From positions 1-64,000 of the forward strand of contig JAPFBL010000377.1 of the NCBI GenBank assembly GCA_026182355.1: DNA of 64,000 nt, written 5' to 3'. This document shows, in pieces, positions 11,041 through 23,280 of the stretch. The translations under genes were made by a program, and so were the position numbers. A model generated the notes under the pieces. The model was not told where the DNA came from and made no database searches. It saw nothing but the letters and a program-made list of their open reading frames with translations. Each line of letters opens with the position of its first letter. Positions within the stretch are counted from its first letter, which is position 1. This DNA is from Hermatobates lingyangjiaoensis (Eukaryota > Arthropoda > Insecta > Hemiptera > Hermatobatidae).

Positions 11041-11859
11041 TGTAATCAGAAAAAATTGTATATAAAGGAACAACAATAATTAATTTTTATATTAAATATC
11101 TAATTTTACGTTCATTAATATTTAACAGTATTAAGCTCATTGAAGTTATTTTTAATTCCATAAGGTACAACTAAATTGTAGTAAGAACTATGTAACAATA
11201 GGTAGACAATAAACACTTATAAGCATTTTCAAATTAATCGGTCAATTTACACAGGCGGATATAACGTAAATGTTTGAAGTATGGTGATTAAAATTTCAAT
11301 AAGTTAATAAACTATAACAATAAATCTCATAACAGTTCATGTGTTGCATATATAATTATTGCATAAAAATGTTACCTAAATTATATACTAATTATTATCT
11401 TGATGATAAAAAAATATTTGCTAATTCATTCAACCTGTTGTTACTTTGATAACATGTAATTTAATAATATCCTGGTTTTATTGATATGTGCCTGAGGGCA
11501 CCATATAATGATCAATTAAGCTAACTTACAAACAATCGTATTTTTACTTATATGTCTAGATAAATGACCACAGTAAAAAAAAAAACGAATAAAAATGTTA
11601 CAATATGCTATTGAGCTCTTTTATCATAAACAATCAAAATTATTTAGAATTGCTTTCCCCTGTTTGTTACTGTGATGATCTTTTTATTTTAAAGTCAAAT
11701 ACGTATATTATTAAATTTCTGTTTACATTGATATATTAATACTTATGCATATACAAGTTTGTTTAAATAGAGTACCACATTATTCACAAATAATTTTTTC
11801 TACACTTCGCAAGCTCGGAATATTTTCCTTGCCTCCTTGTTCCTTGCATTCACGAGACC

Positions 11860-11975
11860 CAACGAGAATATTCCGCACCCTTGAGAAATGCCCAAGGAAA
11901 CTTATTTGTAAAAAATATGGCATACTATTCAACCAAACATGAATAAATGAAGGACTGGTTCCAAAATATATATAT
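11860..11975 (+). mobile_element. PLE ORF N-terminal / pLTR fragment
   Basis: The plus strand reads TLEKCPRKLICKKYGILFNQ, then a stop, then INEGLVPKYIYI and an (AT)n tract. It matches other copies (KYGALFN, EGLLPKYTNI) and ends at the same codon, again at (TA)n. Confidence 0.65.
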
Positions 11976-11984
11976 ATAAAATAA

Positions 11985-12097
11985 ATTCAAAACGAAGAAA
12001 ACACACAGAAAGACACAGACATAACTCACATCGATATTTCGACCATCGTCGTCATCAGGAGGTGTGAAGAGCGAAGAGTCCCTCAGGAAGGCAGGGC

Positions 12098-12110
<13 letters not shown>
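11985..12110 (-). mobile_element. PLE terminal repeat (ATAT-ribozyme family)
   Basis: Minus-strand copy of the repeat also found at 35.99-36.12 kb. It shares the ribozyme core, a GTTATGTCTGTGTCTTTCTG segment and an AT-rich tail ending at (TA)n. Confidence 0.75.
12026..12067 (-). ncRNA. Hammerhead ribozyme-like motif (ATAT family)
   Basis: Minus strand: TCACA (12067-12063), CTGATGA core, extra C, stem II GAC/GTC with GATG loop, GAAA, TAT, C before cleavage, GA, then TGTGA (12030-12026), an exact complement of TCACA. All conserved core bases are intact. Confidence 0.7.
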
Positions 12111-12140
<30 letters not shown>

Positions 12141-12208
12141 ATATATATATATATATATAATATATATATATATATGTTATAAACATATATATAATATATA
12201 TATATATA
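12100..12208. repeat. Long (TA)n tract between PLE terminal repeats
   Basis: Nearly continuous TA dinucleotides with single-base interruptions. One of many (TA)n tracts here; others of note lie at 1128-1147, 3581-3604, 4824-4867, 5476-5510, 5711-5738, 10414-10468, 32165-32192, 35790-36000 and 53548-53572. Most abut PLE ends. Confidence 0.95.
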
Positions 12209-12335
12209 AAGATTTCACATAAACACGTGAAATAACAATCAATTATCAAACCACAATAAGAAATGGGAAAACAAAACTAAGATCTTTTAACCGTAACAAG
12301 TGCTCTTCGTCAGAGTCAAAAACCCAACTGGATAT
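12205..12335 (-). mobile_element. PLE terminal repeat (AGATCT-ribozyme family)
   Basis: Minus copy ending TTTCACGTGTTTATGTGAAA at (TA)n. The hammerhead-like core at 12276-12317 has mutations in stem II (AGAGCACTT) and in GAAA (now AAAA), so it is probably inactive. Confidence 0.7.
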
Positions 12336-12402
12336 ATATATATAAACAAAACTAAAGTTATCGGGACTCGGTCAGTTCTTCAGGTTCAAATGAAACTCTC
12401 AT

Positions 12403-12444
12403 TGCCAACGTTTCGGTCTTTATTTAAAACCTTTTTCATAGGCA
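12403..12444 (-). ncRNA. Degenerate hammerhead-like motif (ACGT type)
   Basis: Minus strand: TGCC, TATGAAAAA, GGT...GACC, GAAACGTT, GGCA. The outer TGCC/GGCA pair is perfect and the core box is degenerate. Confidence 0.4.
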
Positions 12445-12679
12445 CAAGTATAAATATTGAAACAGAAAAACTAAGTATTACATTACAAATTATTTTACAA
12501 ATCAAAATAGTATGTGGATTTTACAACAACTGTAGTCTGAATGAACACTTGACAGTGTTCAAGGCTGAAACGTTGGCAATGAGAGTTTAATTTGAATCTG
12601 CAGAACTGACCGAGTCCCGATAAACTTTAGTTTCGTTTCTATTCCACGGTCGATACTTTTATCAATATTTATATATGTA

Positions 12680-12845
12680 TATATACATATTAGTAATCTT
12701 TGGGAGCAGACCTTCTTTTAATCATGTATCAATAAATAACTTGCCTACTTTAATAATTGAGAATTGTATCAGAAAACTCAAGAAGGTATGTAGAAAACAT
12801 ACAAGACTTAAAGTAGGAAAGTTATTTAATGATATATATACATAT
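12680..12845 (+). mobile_element. PLE ORF N-terminal fragments, inverted pair
   Basis: The minus strand (about 12750-12690) reads KLFIDT, stop, LKEGLLPKI. The plus strand (about 12770-12838) reads RKLKKVCRKHTRLKVGKLFN and DI before (TA)n. Same inverted arrangement as at 5540-5740. Confidence 0.65.
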
Positions 12846-12847
12846 AT

Positions 12848-13050
12848 ATGATCAAACCACAATAAGAAAATGGGAAAATAAGACTAAGATCTTTCAACCG
12901 TAACAAGCGGTCTTCGTCAGAGTCAAAAACCCAACTGTGACGAAGACCGCTTGTTACGGTTGAAAGGTCTTAGTCTTGTTTTCCCATTTCTTATTGTGGT
13001 TTGATCATTGATACTTATTTCACGTGTTTATGTGAAATCTTTATATATAT
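12848..13050. mobile_element. Inverted pair of AGATCT-family PLE terminal repeats
   Basis: Two facing copies joined at CCCAACTGTGACG near 12931-12941. The left arm carries a complete motif (12882-12924 minus). The right arm begins inside the core (TGTGACGA), so its stem I and CTG are lost. The outer end reads TTTCACGTGTTTATGTGAAA then (TA)n. Confidence 0.75.
12882..12924 (-). ncRNA. Hammerhead ribozyme-like motif (AGATCT family)
   Basis: Minus strand: GACT (stem I), CTGACGA, extra A, stem II GACCG/CGGTT (5 bp with one G-U), GAAA, AGATCT palindrome as stem III, T before cleavage, AGTC pairing exactly with GACT. Confidence 0.7.
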
Positions 13051-13530
13051 AAGTTTTATGCAGGATTAAATTATCAGAAATCAGACTAATCAAATTCTAT
13101 GGCTATGAAATTTAACTCATGTAAATTATATTACTTGGTTTAAGTTGTTTCGATAAATTTACAAGTCACAGCTTTGTTCTTCACCCTCTGAAAACAGTAA
13201 AAACTGTGGATTCTTGTATCTAATAGGCAGAACTATAAGGATTTGCATTTGAGGAATGCCTTATTTGTCTCCAAACTAATCTGAGAACCATTTCTATTAC
13301 CATTGTCGAATTAGATTGACAATCATCTTTTCATCCGGTCACTTGTAACTTAACTGAACAACACCCAAAACAGTAACAGAATTAACATAAGTCTGATTTT
13401 ATAACCAAATTTTATACATGTAATTCATTAATAAATGAAATAATTTTATATAATAAAAGAACAACCTTTGAAATAAATGCAGCTTTCGATCAAGTAACAA
13501 AATACAGATTTTCTTTCTTGGTTAAGCTAA

Positions 13531-13840
13531 GATTAGGTTAGGTCGCAGTAGCAGTGCCACAAGGGAAGATACACTCTCGCACAGTCCAAACATTAGCCCT
13601 TTGTGATACCACACAATGAAGATTGATTCCATTTTGGAAGTCCTACGTTTTGCCTAACTCAAGTGTATTTAAAACAAGGGATACAAATACCTAACATCGT
13701 ACGACTTAACGTCATATCCGAGGGGAAACGTGATGAGATTTATTTACCTCCCACGTGAAATCGATGACCAGTGTGTGTCTTAAACCCCGGGCCTACCAGT
13801 CCAGAGGCGAGCACGTTACCACAGAGCCAACCTGGCCGTA
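13531..13840 (-). mobile_element. tRNA-derived SINE, founder of the tandem array
   Basis: On the minus strand the head reads GGCCAGGTTGGCTCTGTGGT (A-box-like TGGCTCTGTGG) and then CGGGGTTTAAGA (degraded B-box). A body of about 200 bp follows, shared with the copies at 44.4 and 51.0 kb (CACAATGAAGATTGATTCC in plus orientation). The 3' tail is GACCTAACCTAATC. It encodes no protein and relies on LINE machinery. Confidence 0.85.
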
Positions 13841-15990
13841 TATTTAGCTAACTACTATTACATAAACTTTATTATTTACCTCCCACGTGAAATCGATGAC
13901 CAGTGGTGTCCTGAACCCCGGACCTACCAGTCCAGAGGCGAGCACGTTACCACAGAGCCAACCTGGCCGTACGATTTAGCTAACTACTATTACATAAACT
14001 TTATTATTTACCTCCTACGTGAAATCGATGACCAGTGTGTGTCTTGAACCCCGGACCTACCAGTCCAGAGGCGAGCACGTTACCACAGAGCCAACCTGGC
14101 CGTACGATTTAGCTAACTACTATTACATAAACTTTATTATTTACCTCCTACGTGAAATCGATGACCAGTGTGTGTCTTGAACCCCGGACCTACCAGTCCA
14201 GAGGCGAGCACGTTACCACAGAGCCAACCTGGCCGTATATTTAGCTAACTACTATTACATAAACTTTATTATTTACCTCCCACGTGAAATCGATGACCAG
14301 TGTGTGTCTTGAACCCCGGACCTACCAGTCCAGAGGCGAGCACGTTACCACAGAGCCAACCTGGCCGTATATTTAGCTAACTACTATTACATAAACTTTA
14401 TTATTTACCTCCTACGTGAAATCGATGACCAGTGTGTGTCTTGAACCCCGGACCTACCAGTCCAGAGGCGAGCACGTTACCACAGAGCCAACCTGGCCGT
14501 ATATTTAGCTAACTACTATTACATAAACTTTATTATTTACCTCCCACGTGAAATCGATGACCAGTGGTGTCCTGAACCCCGGACCTACCAGTCCAGAGGC
14601 GAGCACGTTACCACAGAGCCAACCTGGCCGTATATTTAGCTAACTACTATTACATAAACTTTATTATTTACCTCCTACGTGAAATCGATGACCAGTGTGT
14701 GTCTTGAACCCCGGACCTACCAGTCCAGAGGCGAGCACGTTACCACAGAGCCAACCTGGCCGTATATTTAGCTAACTACTATTACATAAACTTTATTATT
14801 TACCTCCCACGTGAAATCGATGACCAGTGTGTGTCTTGAACCCCGGACCTACCAGTCCAGAGGCGAGCACGTTACCACAGAGCCAACCTGGCCGTATATT
14901 TAGCTAACTACTATTACATAAACTTTATTATTTACCTCCCACGTGAAATCGATGACCAGTGTGTGTCTTGAACCCGGACCTACCAGTCCAGAGGCGAGCA
15001 CGTTACCACAGAGCCAACCTGGCCGTATATTTAGCTAACTACTATTACATAAACTTTATTATTTACCTCCCACGTGAAATCGATGACCAGTGTGTGTCTT
15101 GAACCCCGGACCTACCAGTCCAGAGGCGAGCACGTTACCACAGAGCCAACCTGGCCGTATATTTAGCTAACTACTATTACATAAACTTTATTATTTACCT
15201 CCCACGTGAAATCGATGACCAGTGTGTGTCCTTGAACCCCGGACCTACCAGTCCAGAGGCGAGCACGTTACCACAGAGCCAACCTGGCCGTAATTTAGCT
15301 AACTACTATTACATAAACTTTATTATTTACCTCCTACGTGAAATCGATGACCAGTGTTGTCTTGAACCCCGGACCTACCAGTCCAGAGGCGAGCACGTTA
15401 CCACAGAGCCAACCTGGCCGTATATTTAGCTAACTACTATTACATAAACTTTATTATTTACCTCCTACGTGAAATCGATGACCAGTGTGTGTCTTGAACC
15501 CCGGACCTACCAGTCCAGAGGCGAGCACGTTACCACAGAGCCAACCTGGCCGTATATTTAGCTAACTACTATTACATAAACTTTATTATTTACCTCCCAC
15601 GTGAAATCGATGACCAGTGTGTGTCTTGAACCCCGGACCTACCAGTCCAGAGGCGAGCACGTTACCACAGAGCCAACCTGGCCGTACGATTTAGCTAACT
15701 ACTATTACATAAACTTTATTATTTACCTCCCACGTGAAATCGATGACCAGTGTGTGTCTTGAACCCCGGACCTACCAGTCCAGAGGCGAGCACGTTACCA
15801 CAGAGCCAACCTGGCCGTACGATTTAGCTAACTACTATTACATAAACTTTATTATTTACCTCCCACGTGAAATCGATGACCAGTGTGTGTCTTGAACCCC
15901 GGACCTACCAGTCCAGAGGCGAGCACGTTACCACAGAGCCAACCTGGCCATACGATTTAGCTAACTACTATTACATAAACTTTATTATTT
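13740..15990 (-). repeat. 132-bp tandem array of SINE tRNA-like heads (17 heads)
   Basis: CCTGGCC recurs from 13831 to 15943 at spacings of 130-133 bp: 16 periods, 17 heads including the SINE's own. Each unit has about 97 bp of SINE head and about 35 bp of DNA from beside the SINE 5' end (ATTTAGCTAACTACTATTAC and following). On the minus strand each head has an A-box-like TGGCTCTGTGG and a near-B-box GGGGTTCAAGA, so Pol III initiation is conceivable. Units are nearly identical. Variants with TACGATTT, not TATATTT, occur only near the two ends (second and third units and the last three), which suggests central homogenisation. Confidence 0.97.
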
Positions 15991-16366
15991 ATGGATTTAT
16001 TATGTATTTAAAAAGAAAAATATGGATTTAAATACTCTAGCCTTGTTTCCTTCAAATTCAGTTAAAAGAGGGTATTAATCGCTATTTTATTCTTAACATC
16101 CAGTCTGGTTTGTAAATTTGTTCATGTCAGCTAATATCACCAACAGAAGTTATGGTGAATTGGAAATCGATTTTTATAATTTAATACATGGATTTTGTGT
16201 TAGGCTATATAGTCAATTTTTCTATCTAGTACTCAGAATTTTTTTTCGTTTGGTGTATTAACAACCTGTTAATTCTTACACATTTTTATATTATATTGTA
16301 CGACCTAGTGCACAACCACAGTTTTAAAAACAATTTTATTTCATTCCATATAATATGAATGTAAAC

Positions 16367-16699
16367 CAGGGGTTCCCAGCCTTGTTTAGCCCATTCACCC
16401 CCTCGCCATTCCCCACAATGCCATTCCCCCACCCCCTATTCTTTCTAAGGTAGTATATACACATTTACAACTTTACAGTGATTATGATTATAAGAGAATT
16501 TTACAAATAAAATGCTAATTATAATTATTGATGGATATATTAAATATTAATTCTATCAATTTTTTTTTAAATTATAATTAAGAGGTCAAAACCTATAATA
16601 GCTTTCCTCACTCTGTAAACCTACTGTGGTCACAATTCACTACCTGAAGATCCAAAATTCACCCCTGGGGGTGAATTTCACCCCCTTTGAGAACCCCTG
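16367..16699. mobile_element. hAT-type MITE with 8-bp target duplication
   Basis: Starts CAGGGGTTCCCAG and ends GAGAACCCCTG, imperfect terminal inverted repeats of the hAT style. ATGTAAAC flanks it at 16359-16366 and 16700-16707, the 8-bp duplication expected of hAT. At 333 bp with no ORF it is non-autonomous. Confidence 0.9.
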
Positions 16700-16709
16700 A
16701 TGTAAACCA

Positions 16710-18045
16710 TTCATCAATTGAATATGTTTGTTGGTGCATTAGGTTTGTTTCTGTAAAATTGATTAATTATAAATTAGAAACGAATTTCACTGCAATATTG
16801 CATGGTCGTGATGAGAATTCAGTTCAGTGGTCTGGACTTCATCATGCTTGCCAATAGTGGTGAAGATTGGAGGTTTTTGCACGCCTTCCGATGCCAAGTA
16901 CTCATTAAAGGCTATTTCACTTGAATTAGGAAAGATTTTAGGGTTTTATTTGTAGAATCAACCCAGCGATACGCCCGCCCAAAACCCAAATGCGTGCCAA
17001 TTAGCGAATGGCCCACACTGAACCCTCAGAACAGAATAGAAGGCAAAATCCTCTTAAAGTAAATGTTGAAAACTAACAAACACACATATTCACGTACTCC
17101 TTATCTAAATATATGCTTTTATCTTGCATGATTTGCGTTTAGTTTCAAAAGAAAACCATTTTTTTTGTATAATTTTAAAAAATATACACATTAAATTTAG
17201 TACGTTGTAACTAGTTAGTCACCTTTTTTATCACTACTTCCAATTATTTGTCAAGATATTAATACACTGACAGTTGTACTATTTGATGCAAAATAAAAAT
17301 GAACCATTTTTTAAGATGACTCATAACTAAACTTGAATATGAAATGTATGAACCTTAACAAATGATATTACAATTAGACTTTACTTTCTGCTACCAACTC
17401 AATTAAAAATTATGTACTGACAAATTTAGAACCAGTTCTAACTTGATATAACTTCCTCCTAATCTCTCTTATTACGAAAGGTCAATCTATGCCTTAGTAC
17501 AGGGAAAAATTTATGTTTTATCCAATGAAGTTTGAAACTGTGCCTGACTTTTTTGACAATTTAACTTTGATTTATTCTTCATGTTGTTTTAGAGTGATAG
17601 TAATTTGTATTAGTCATAGGTAGACTACATCACCTATATGTGAAGACTTAAATTTGGCTTTAATGATGTTAATTACAGTAGAGTAATCATGTGCTACTAT
17701 CGGGCAAAGTAAGGCCAAAGACCAATGGATTTATGTTCTCTTCAAAAGATTATGTGAACTAAGTTTCTTTCACAGTATGAACGTAACTACGGTCCGGACC
17801 ATAGTTCAGTCTACAAACATTCCGTACTGATGGAAATAGCACTGATTTAAACATCACACCTGAATTAAATCAAGTTACTACATCAAAACAATGATTGACA
17901 ATTCATTTTATTTTAAGATTGACTTACATGAAGTCGCATTGCTGAAGGTGGACACTCGGTTCGAAAGCTTGCATACATAAGCTGAAACAGAACGGACTTT
18001 CGTGATATAGTGAGTATGAGAAATGAATATTTATAGAAAAGTGTC
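16710..18045. other. Intergenic stretch, nothing recognised
   Basis: A short GC-richer patch at about 16960-17040 (ACGCCCGCCCAAAACCC), otherwise AT-rich without ORFs. Confidence 0.55.
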
Positions 18046-18049
18046 ATCC

Positions 18050-18360
18050 GGTAGGGAGACCGAGCTTGCTGTCTGGCGAGGAGACCCGGAGGGCCAAAGG
18101 CGATGTCAGAGCCCGTAGTAATGGACCCTTGTCGCGCTGTAGAAAGTATTCCATTGATTTGTGGCCCAGTGCAGGCTATGTGCGTGTCGGTCCCCACCAA
18201 GTTCTGTTTCTCCCGTAATTGGCTCACAAGAGGCTACCTGTCTTCTCGTGACTTCAACCATTTTCTCCAAGTCCTCCCAGACCCTTTTTTTCTTTTCCTA
18301 TCCGGACACGAACTCGTCCATATCTATACGTGATTACATCTGCGTCTCCGACACTGTTTA
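18050..18360. other. GC-richer island with open frames on both strands
   Basis: Overlapping short ORFs on both strands (76, 66 and 104 codons) simply reflect the local lack of AT stops. No family recognised. Confidence 0.25.
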
Positions 18361-18719
18361 AATTATTAACAACCTTCATCAGACGCTGTTCCCAACTCAA
18401 CAAATTGCCTCCTCTTTCCATTCACATTTACCTATTTCAAAAATGTGGCTCACAAACGGTCTATTATAACATTTAATGAATATTCAACCCAACCAGCTAC
18501 TCTGAAATCTTAACCAGTACTCTCTTCTAGACAAGATTCTTGAATATAAGAAACCAAAAGTAGTCCTACCAATGTTTGTCTGACTGAGAAAGGTTTGATC
18601 AGTAAACCTTAGTCTCATATGTACAAGACCTAATACTCTGTAGCAGTCGACAACCTCTTGCTCCCAGATAACTAATAGCCCTGATGAAGTGTTTTTTATT
18701 TCAAATATCATAAAAACAT

Positions 18720-21700
18720 AGATTAATTATTACTGAACCATTATTATTACTACTGAACTTCAGATACTTCTTAAAAAATGGACCACTTGCTTGCCCTAAC
18801 ATACATTTATTTTGCATTTAACTAAAGTATAATTATATCAAATTTCCTCAACAAAAATATATTTAAAATTAATAAAATAGATATTTTGATCTGTTACGAT
18901 TTAATTGATTTCATAAAAAAAATTTGGTGTTGTTTGTTAACATATTTTAATAAAATTAAATTTTGAAGTATAACATAGGTAAGCTGCCTAATGATATATA
19001 TAAATAGTTGCTTAACAACCAATTCATCTGTCAGTAAACCAAAAATATATGATTCGATGCTTACTTTGTGTTTTACAACTAAATTGAATTTATAAATTAT
19101 TTGAAATGATATATCATAAAAAATTGTTCAAATGTGTACCTTTAAAGGTAAAAAAAATGACAGATGTTCTATGCTGTAACTAAAAATTTAATAATATCCG
19201 CATTTCACTAAATGCCCTTTGCTGATGACAACATATATATTATAACCACTTAATTATTACTAATCACTATGTTGTTTCTTTTTCATATTAGTGTTAACCA
19301 AGGTAGGGTTTTTTTTCTTTTATTTGAAATTGGTTTGTGCCATCATAAAGTTAGACTTGACTCTATCAAGTGAAATCTTCCAATTATACCAATATGGAAC
19401 TATAAAAAATATAAATTAGTATATACTTCAACTGAAAATACGACAGGGCACCCTCTCCCTCCACAAATCACACAGGAGGTGACCGATTTCTATTCATTCT
19501 GAGTTTGAAATACAACTACCACGAGCAAACATGAAACGACAATCACACACAGGGAGTTCATGCCCCTGGATGGATACAACCTTCTCTCCATCATGCTTAC
19601 AGTTTCAGCTCATTTGGATAATATAACAGTTCAAAATATTCTGTTTCAGTCACTTCTGGCCGAGACAGCTGCTAGAGTAACCTTCTGCATTATCTAAACA
19701 GACAAAATTCATTCTCGTCCAGCAGTGCTTTGAATATTGCACTCAAATTTCTGAGTATCAAAACAGTAATAGAAAGGTATCTATATTGTTATGTTCACGA
19801 AAATTCTCGTTTCACTTCTTTAATCTAATCATCATTCACATTTTAAAATCATTTATTCATCACATTGTTGAAGGTTATTTGAAAATTTTTTTAAATTAGT
19901 TTCATAAAAACTTTGTTACCTGAATTTTTATATAAATAAAACACATTCCTAAAAACTTTACTTTTTTTTCTTTTAAATAGACTCAAGCAATCTCTATGAT
20001 TTAAACTCTGACTTTGATTTAAACTCTTATCTGAAGGGCGAATTCTTTTCAACGTAGATCTTATGAAGAAAACGCATAATTTTGTTGTCTCACTGATTTA
20101 GTATTTTTTAATTTTTTGAAATAATTTTATTAAGTGATTTAGTGTATTAATAATTTTTTAAATGAAATAATTATTATAATTTCCAGTGACTTTGATCATG
20201 ACCATTGCTTGGTAGATAGACATTAGTCTCACTTCTAAATTCCAGACTGTAGTTTACACATTAGTTCTTATTTCAGCTATTTATTGTTAAATTCTGTTAT
20301 GTATTTCTTGAATGATGTACCAACGGTAAATGGGAAAAAATTACATTACACTCAACTTAATTAGTAAACATAATGCCCAATTTATTGAAATCAATGCAAT
20401 TTGTTTTTTTTTTAATATAATATAAATCATTACTAATAAAAAATATTAAGGCTATCTTGTAGACGTTATATTCAATATCGAACTCCCTGACAAATTGTTA
20501 TTAAAGAATTTAATAAGTTTATTTGTTTTAAAGTGGCTATATAAATGTTATAGTTATGAAAAACTTGAAGTTTTCGATTAAATGTTATTAATATCATAAC
20601 ATTTTAGTTAGTCAGTATAAACTGACTACCTTTTTTAAGGTTTCCACCTCTTCCAGAGAGAGTTACCATTCATTTTCTGATGTTAATTGCAGCCTTCATA
20701 ATTGGTAGAAAAGAAAGTCAAAGTCATGTCTGGAAAAGGAAGAACCATCAATGACGTCTTTGGGTTATGAAAGCAGTTTTTATACAGAATTCAGTAAATT
20801 ACTGTCTCCCATATGCAAAACTAAATATGCGATTCTTCAAGAGACTTGAGTTTCAGTCGCAATACTGCAGTTCAGACCCCTAAGGTCTATCATATGTATT
20901 CGTTGATCTTCTTTATTAAAAACTATTAGGATAGGTTAGAAAAATTCTATTAACACATGTTCGGTTAATTGTAAAACTTGTGATTTAATTTTCTGTCGTT
21001 TATTGAATAAACATCTCTAAGGCTTCTTAGAGTCAAATTTATCTGTTTGCAGTTTGATCTCTGTTTCTACTCCTCTTAATAAGACAATACTAATTTTTCT
21101 GGTTGTAAAACACTATTAATACACACCATACAACCTCATTATATGGCACCGTTGATCCTGGTCGAGATTATAATAATGTTTTTCAACCTCTGTGCTTTCT
21201 AAAACATTATTTCCATAGACTCTCTGATATCATGTCCATTAATTATCGATTTTATCTGCCAATCATGTTCTAAATATCACATTCTCTCTGAAACTTTCTA
21301 AAAATCTTTTGTATCAAATTCTCTTCGTTTTTCATTTAAATGATATGCTCTTTTTTTATTCTAAAATCTTCTTTTGTTTCCAATTCATCACTTTTTTAAT
21401 TCTCCGTCTATCTTATACTATCATCTTTTATTTTTATATAACGTATTTACTCTAAATATTATAATAAGTTAGTTCTATTACCATTCACACATAGTGTATC
21501 ATTTATTTCCGATATCAATCATAACCTTTTATCTTGTATTAATTTAAATATTTTAATCCAGTCCATACAGTAAATCACAGGTGTAATCACTCTTTCACAA
21601 CAGTTACATCCAATCTGTCCTCTACTTCCTCTATTTATAATTGTATTCTAACCTGTTCAATAGGCCACTCCACCTGCAGTTTTCAATACACTTTTGTTGG

Positions 21701-21960
21701 AATTCAGTTTTAATTCCAGTAAACCTCCAAGTTTTTCTTAATTACTGAAATTTTTCTTTCTGCATATTTCCAGTGAATGGTAACGATTCCTGTAGTCCAA
21801 AAGTTTACATATAAAGCACGGTTTCTTTCCAAATCCTAGTTTAGTTGTAACCTTCTTTTCTACCATCTTTAAGCAAAAATCACTCACTTTTAGGACGAAG
21901 TCAGTTATAGATCCAAGTATTTATTTATACTTCATATCACTACAAATAGGTCAACAACTT
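18720..21960. other. AT-rich stretch, nothing recognised
   Basis: 3.2 kb without a convincing ORF. A less AT-rich patch at about 19440-19700 has no recognised content. Confidence 0.5.
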
Positions 21961-22006
21961 TATTTAACTATCAATGATCAAACCACAATAAGAAATGGGA
22001 AAACAA

Positions 22007-22049
22007 GACTAAGATCTTTCAACCGTAACAAGCGGTCTTCGTCAGAGTC
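22007..22049 (-). ncRNA. Hammerhead ribozyme-like motif (AGATCT family), left arm
   Basis: Same design as 12882-12924: GACT, CTGACGA, A, GACCG-loop-CGGTT, GAAA, AGATCT, T, AGTC. All core positions intact. Confidence 0.72.
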
Positions 22050-22072
22050 AAAAACCCAACAGTTGGGTTTTT

Positions 22073-22115
22073 GACTCTGACGAAGACCGCTTGTTACGGT
22101 TGAAAGATCTTAGTC
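22073..22115 (+). ncRNA. Hammerhead ribozyme-like motif (AGATCT family), right arm
   Basis: Plus strand: GACT at 22073-22076, CTGACGA at 22077-22083, GAAA at 22102-22105, then GATCT, T and AGTC ending at 22115. Mirror image of the left arm, so transcription of either strand gives one ribozyme-like fold next to its antisense. Confidence 0.72.
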
Positions 22116-23280
22116 TTGTTTTCCCATTTCTTATTGTGGTTTGATCATTGATTGTTATTTCACGTGTTTATGTGAAACCTTTTTATTTAACTATAAAGAA
22201 TTAAAAAAAAAACTTTAAAAACTCCCAATCCTACAAACATAATTTTATACCACTCTTCAATTATAATACCAATATATTATATAGTAATTTTAAAGCTTCA
22301 GTTTTGTTGAATTGTTTACTATTTGGAATCTTTCACATTCTTTCTCAATTGAGTTCATCATACTATAGGTTCCTGTTAGCCAATATATTTTTCTACTAAA
22401 AATTTATCCCCTATCTCACTTATTCTATTTGAAACTAAAATTTGAGTGTTTGATTGTTTAAAATTATTTAACAAATCTACTTCATTTAAAGCCTTATTTT
22501 ATCTTAATTAATTTTTTCTGACCTCCTACCTTTGTGGTTGAACTCTTACATTATACTGGCTTTACTGATAACTTTACAATCAACACATCTTTTAATTTAT
22601 TTGGAACTTTACAACAGAGTAGTTTATCACTAAACAGTGCAATTGTATAAATCCAAGAAGATACATATATATGTGCATGCAAGTATTTTATTGATTTACT
22701 TTACAAAGTTTATCGTATAACAAGTTTTTACTAATTAATTTTACCTAAGAAATTGAATAAATCATTTTTTTAATGTAAATTAATAGTAAAACAATTATTA
22801 TTACTTCCAATTTAACATAATATTTACATTGACATTTCCATCTCATTATACCATATGGAAAAAATGACGCCAGAAATTTACATATATATACATATATTCA
22901 TATCAACATCTAAATTAAAGTAAAAAACTCAGAACTGCATCTACGATGTTTTATCCAAGTAACTGGTTTCATGAAAAACCCTCAATAATAGACTTTTTAT
23001 ATTTCTCGTATTATGGCATTGTTTTATATAAATATATAAACTATATTCACAAAAAGGACACACAGAAAAGAAATCACAGAAACTCACTAGTATATTTGGA
23101 TGGTAACGTTACACAGGTAACGACTGGTCGATCCTCTTGACGAAGCACTCAGTGTAGCCAACTTACGGTGGGAGGGGAGACAAGGATAGATAAACGAAAT
23201 AACAACAAAAATAAATGAATGAAAACAATAAAAACTAGTAAGAAATTGTAAAAACCAAACTAAAAATTATATATATATGT

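Larger units (their letters stand above)
21972..22190. mobile_element. Near-perfect palindrome of two PLE terminal repeats
   Basis: Arms 21972-22060 and 22062-22150 are inverted copies with a single-base centre (22061), and I see no mismatch between them. Beyond the right arm the repeat runs on to TTTCACGTGTTTATGTGAAA (about 22157-22177). Each arm holds an intact hammerhead-like motif. The arm identity suggests a recent insertion or ongoing gene conversion. Confidence 0.85.

Noticed and set aside
15226..15429. 67-codon plus-strand ORF
   Set aside because: It reads through the 132-bp SINE-head satellite on the wrong strand; a one-base length variant opened the frame.
13740..15990. CRISPR-like regular array
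   Set aside because: The units are contiguous and wholly repeated with no unique spacers, and the genome is eukaryotic.
13740..15990. Cluster of genuine tRNA genes
   Set aside because: Only the A-box and B-box region resembles a tRNA; no cloverleaf with acceptor stem or clear anticodon arm, and the body matches a SINE.
16600..16690. CACCCCTGGGGGTGAATTTC as a regulatory site
   Set aside because: It is part of the hAT MITE's internal sequence.
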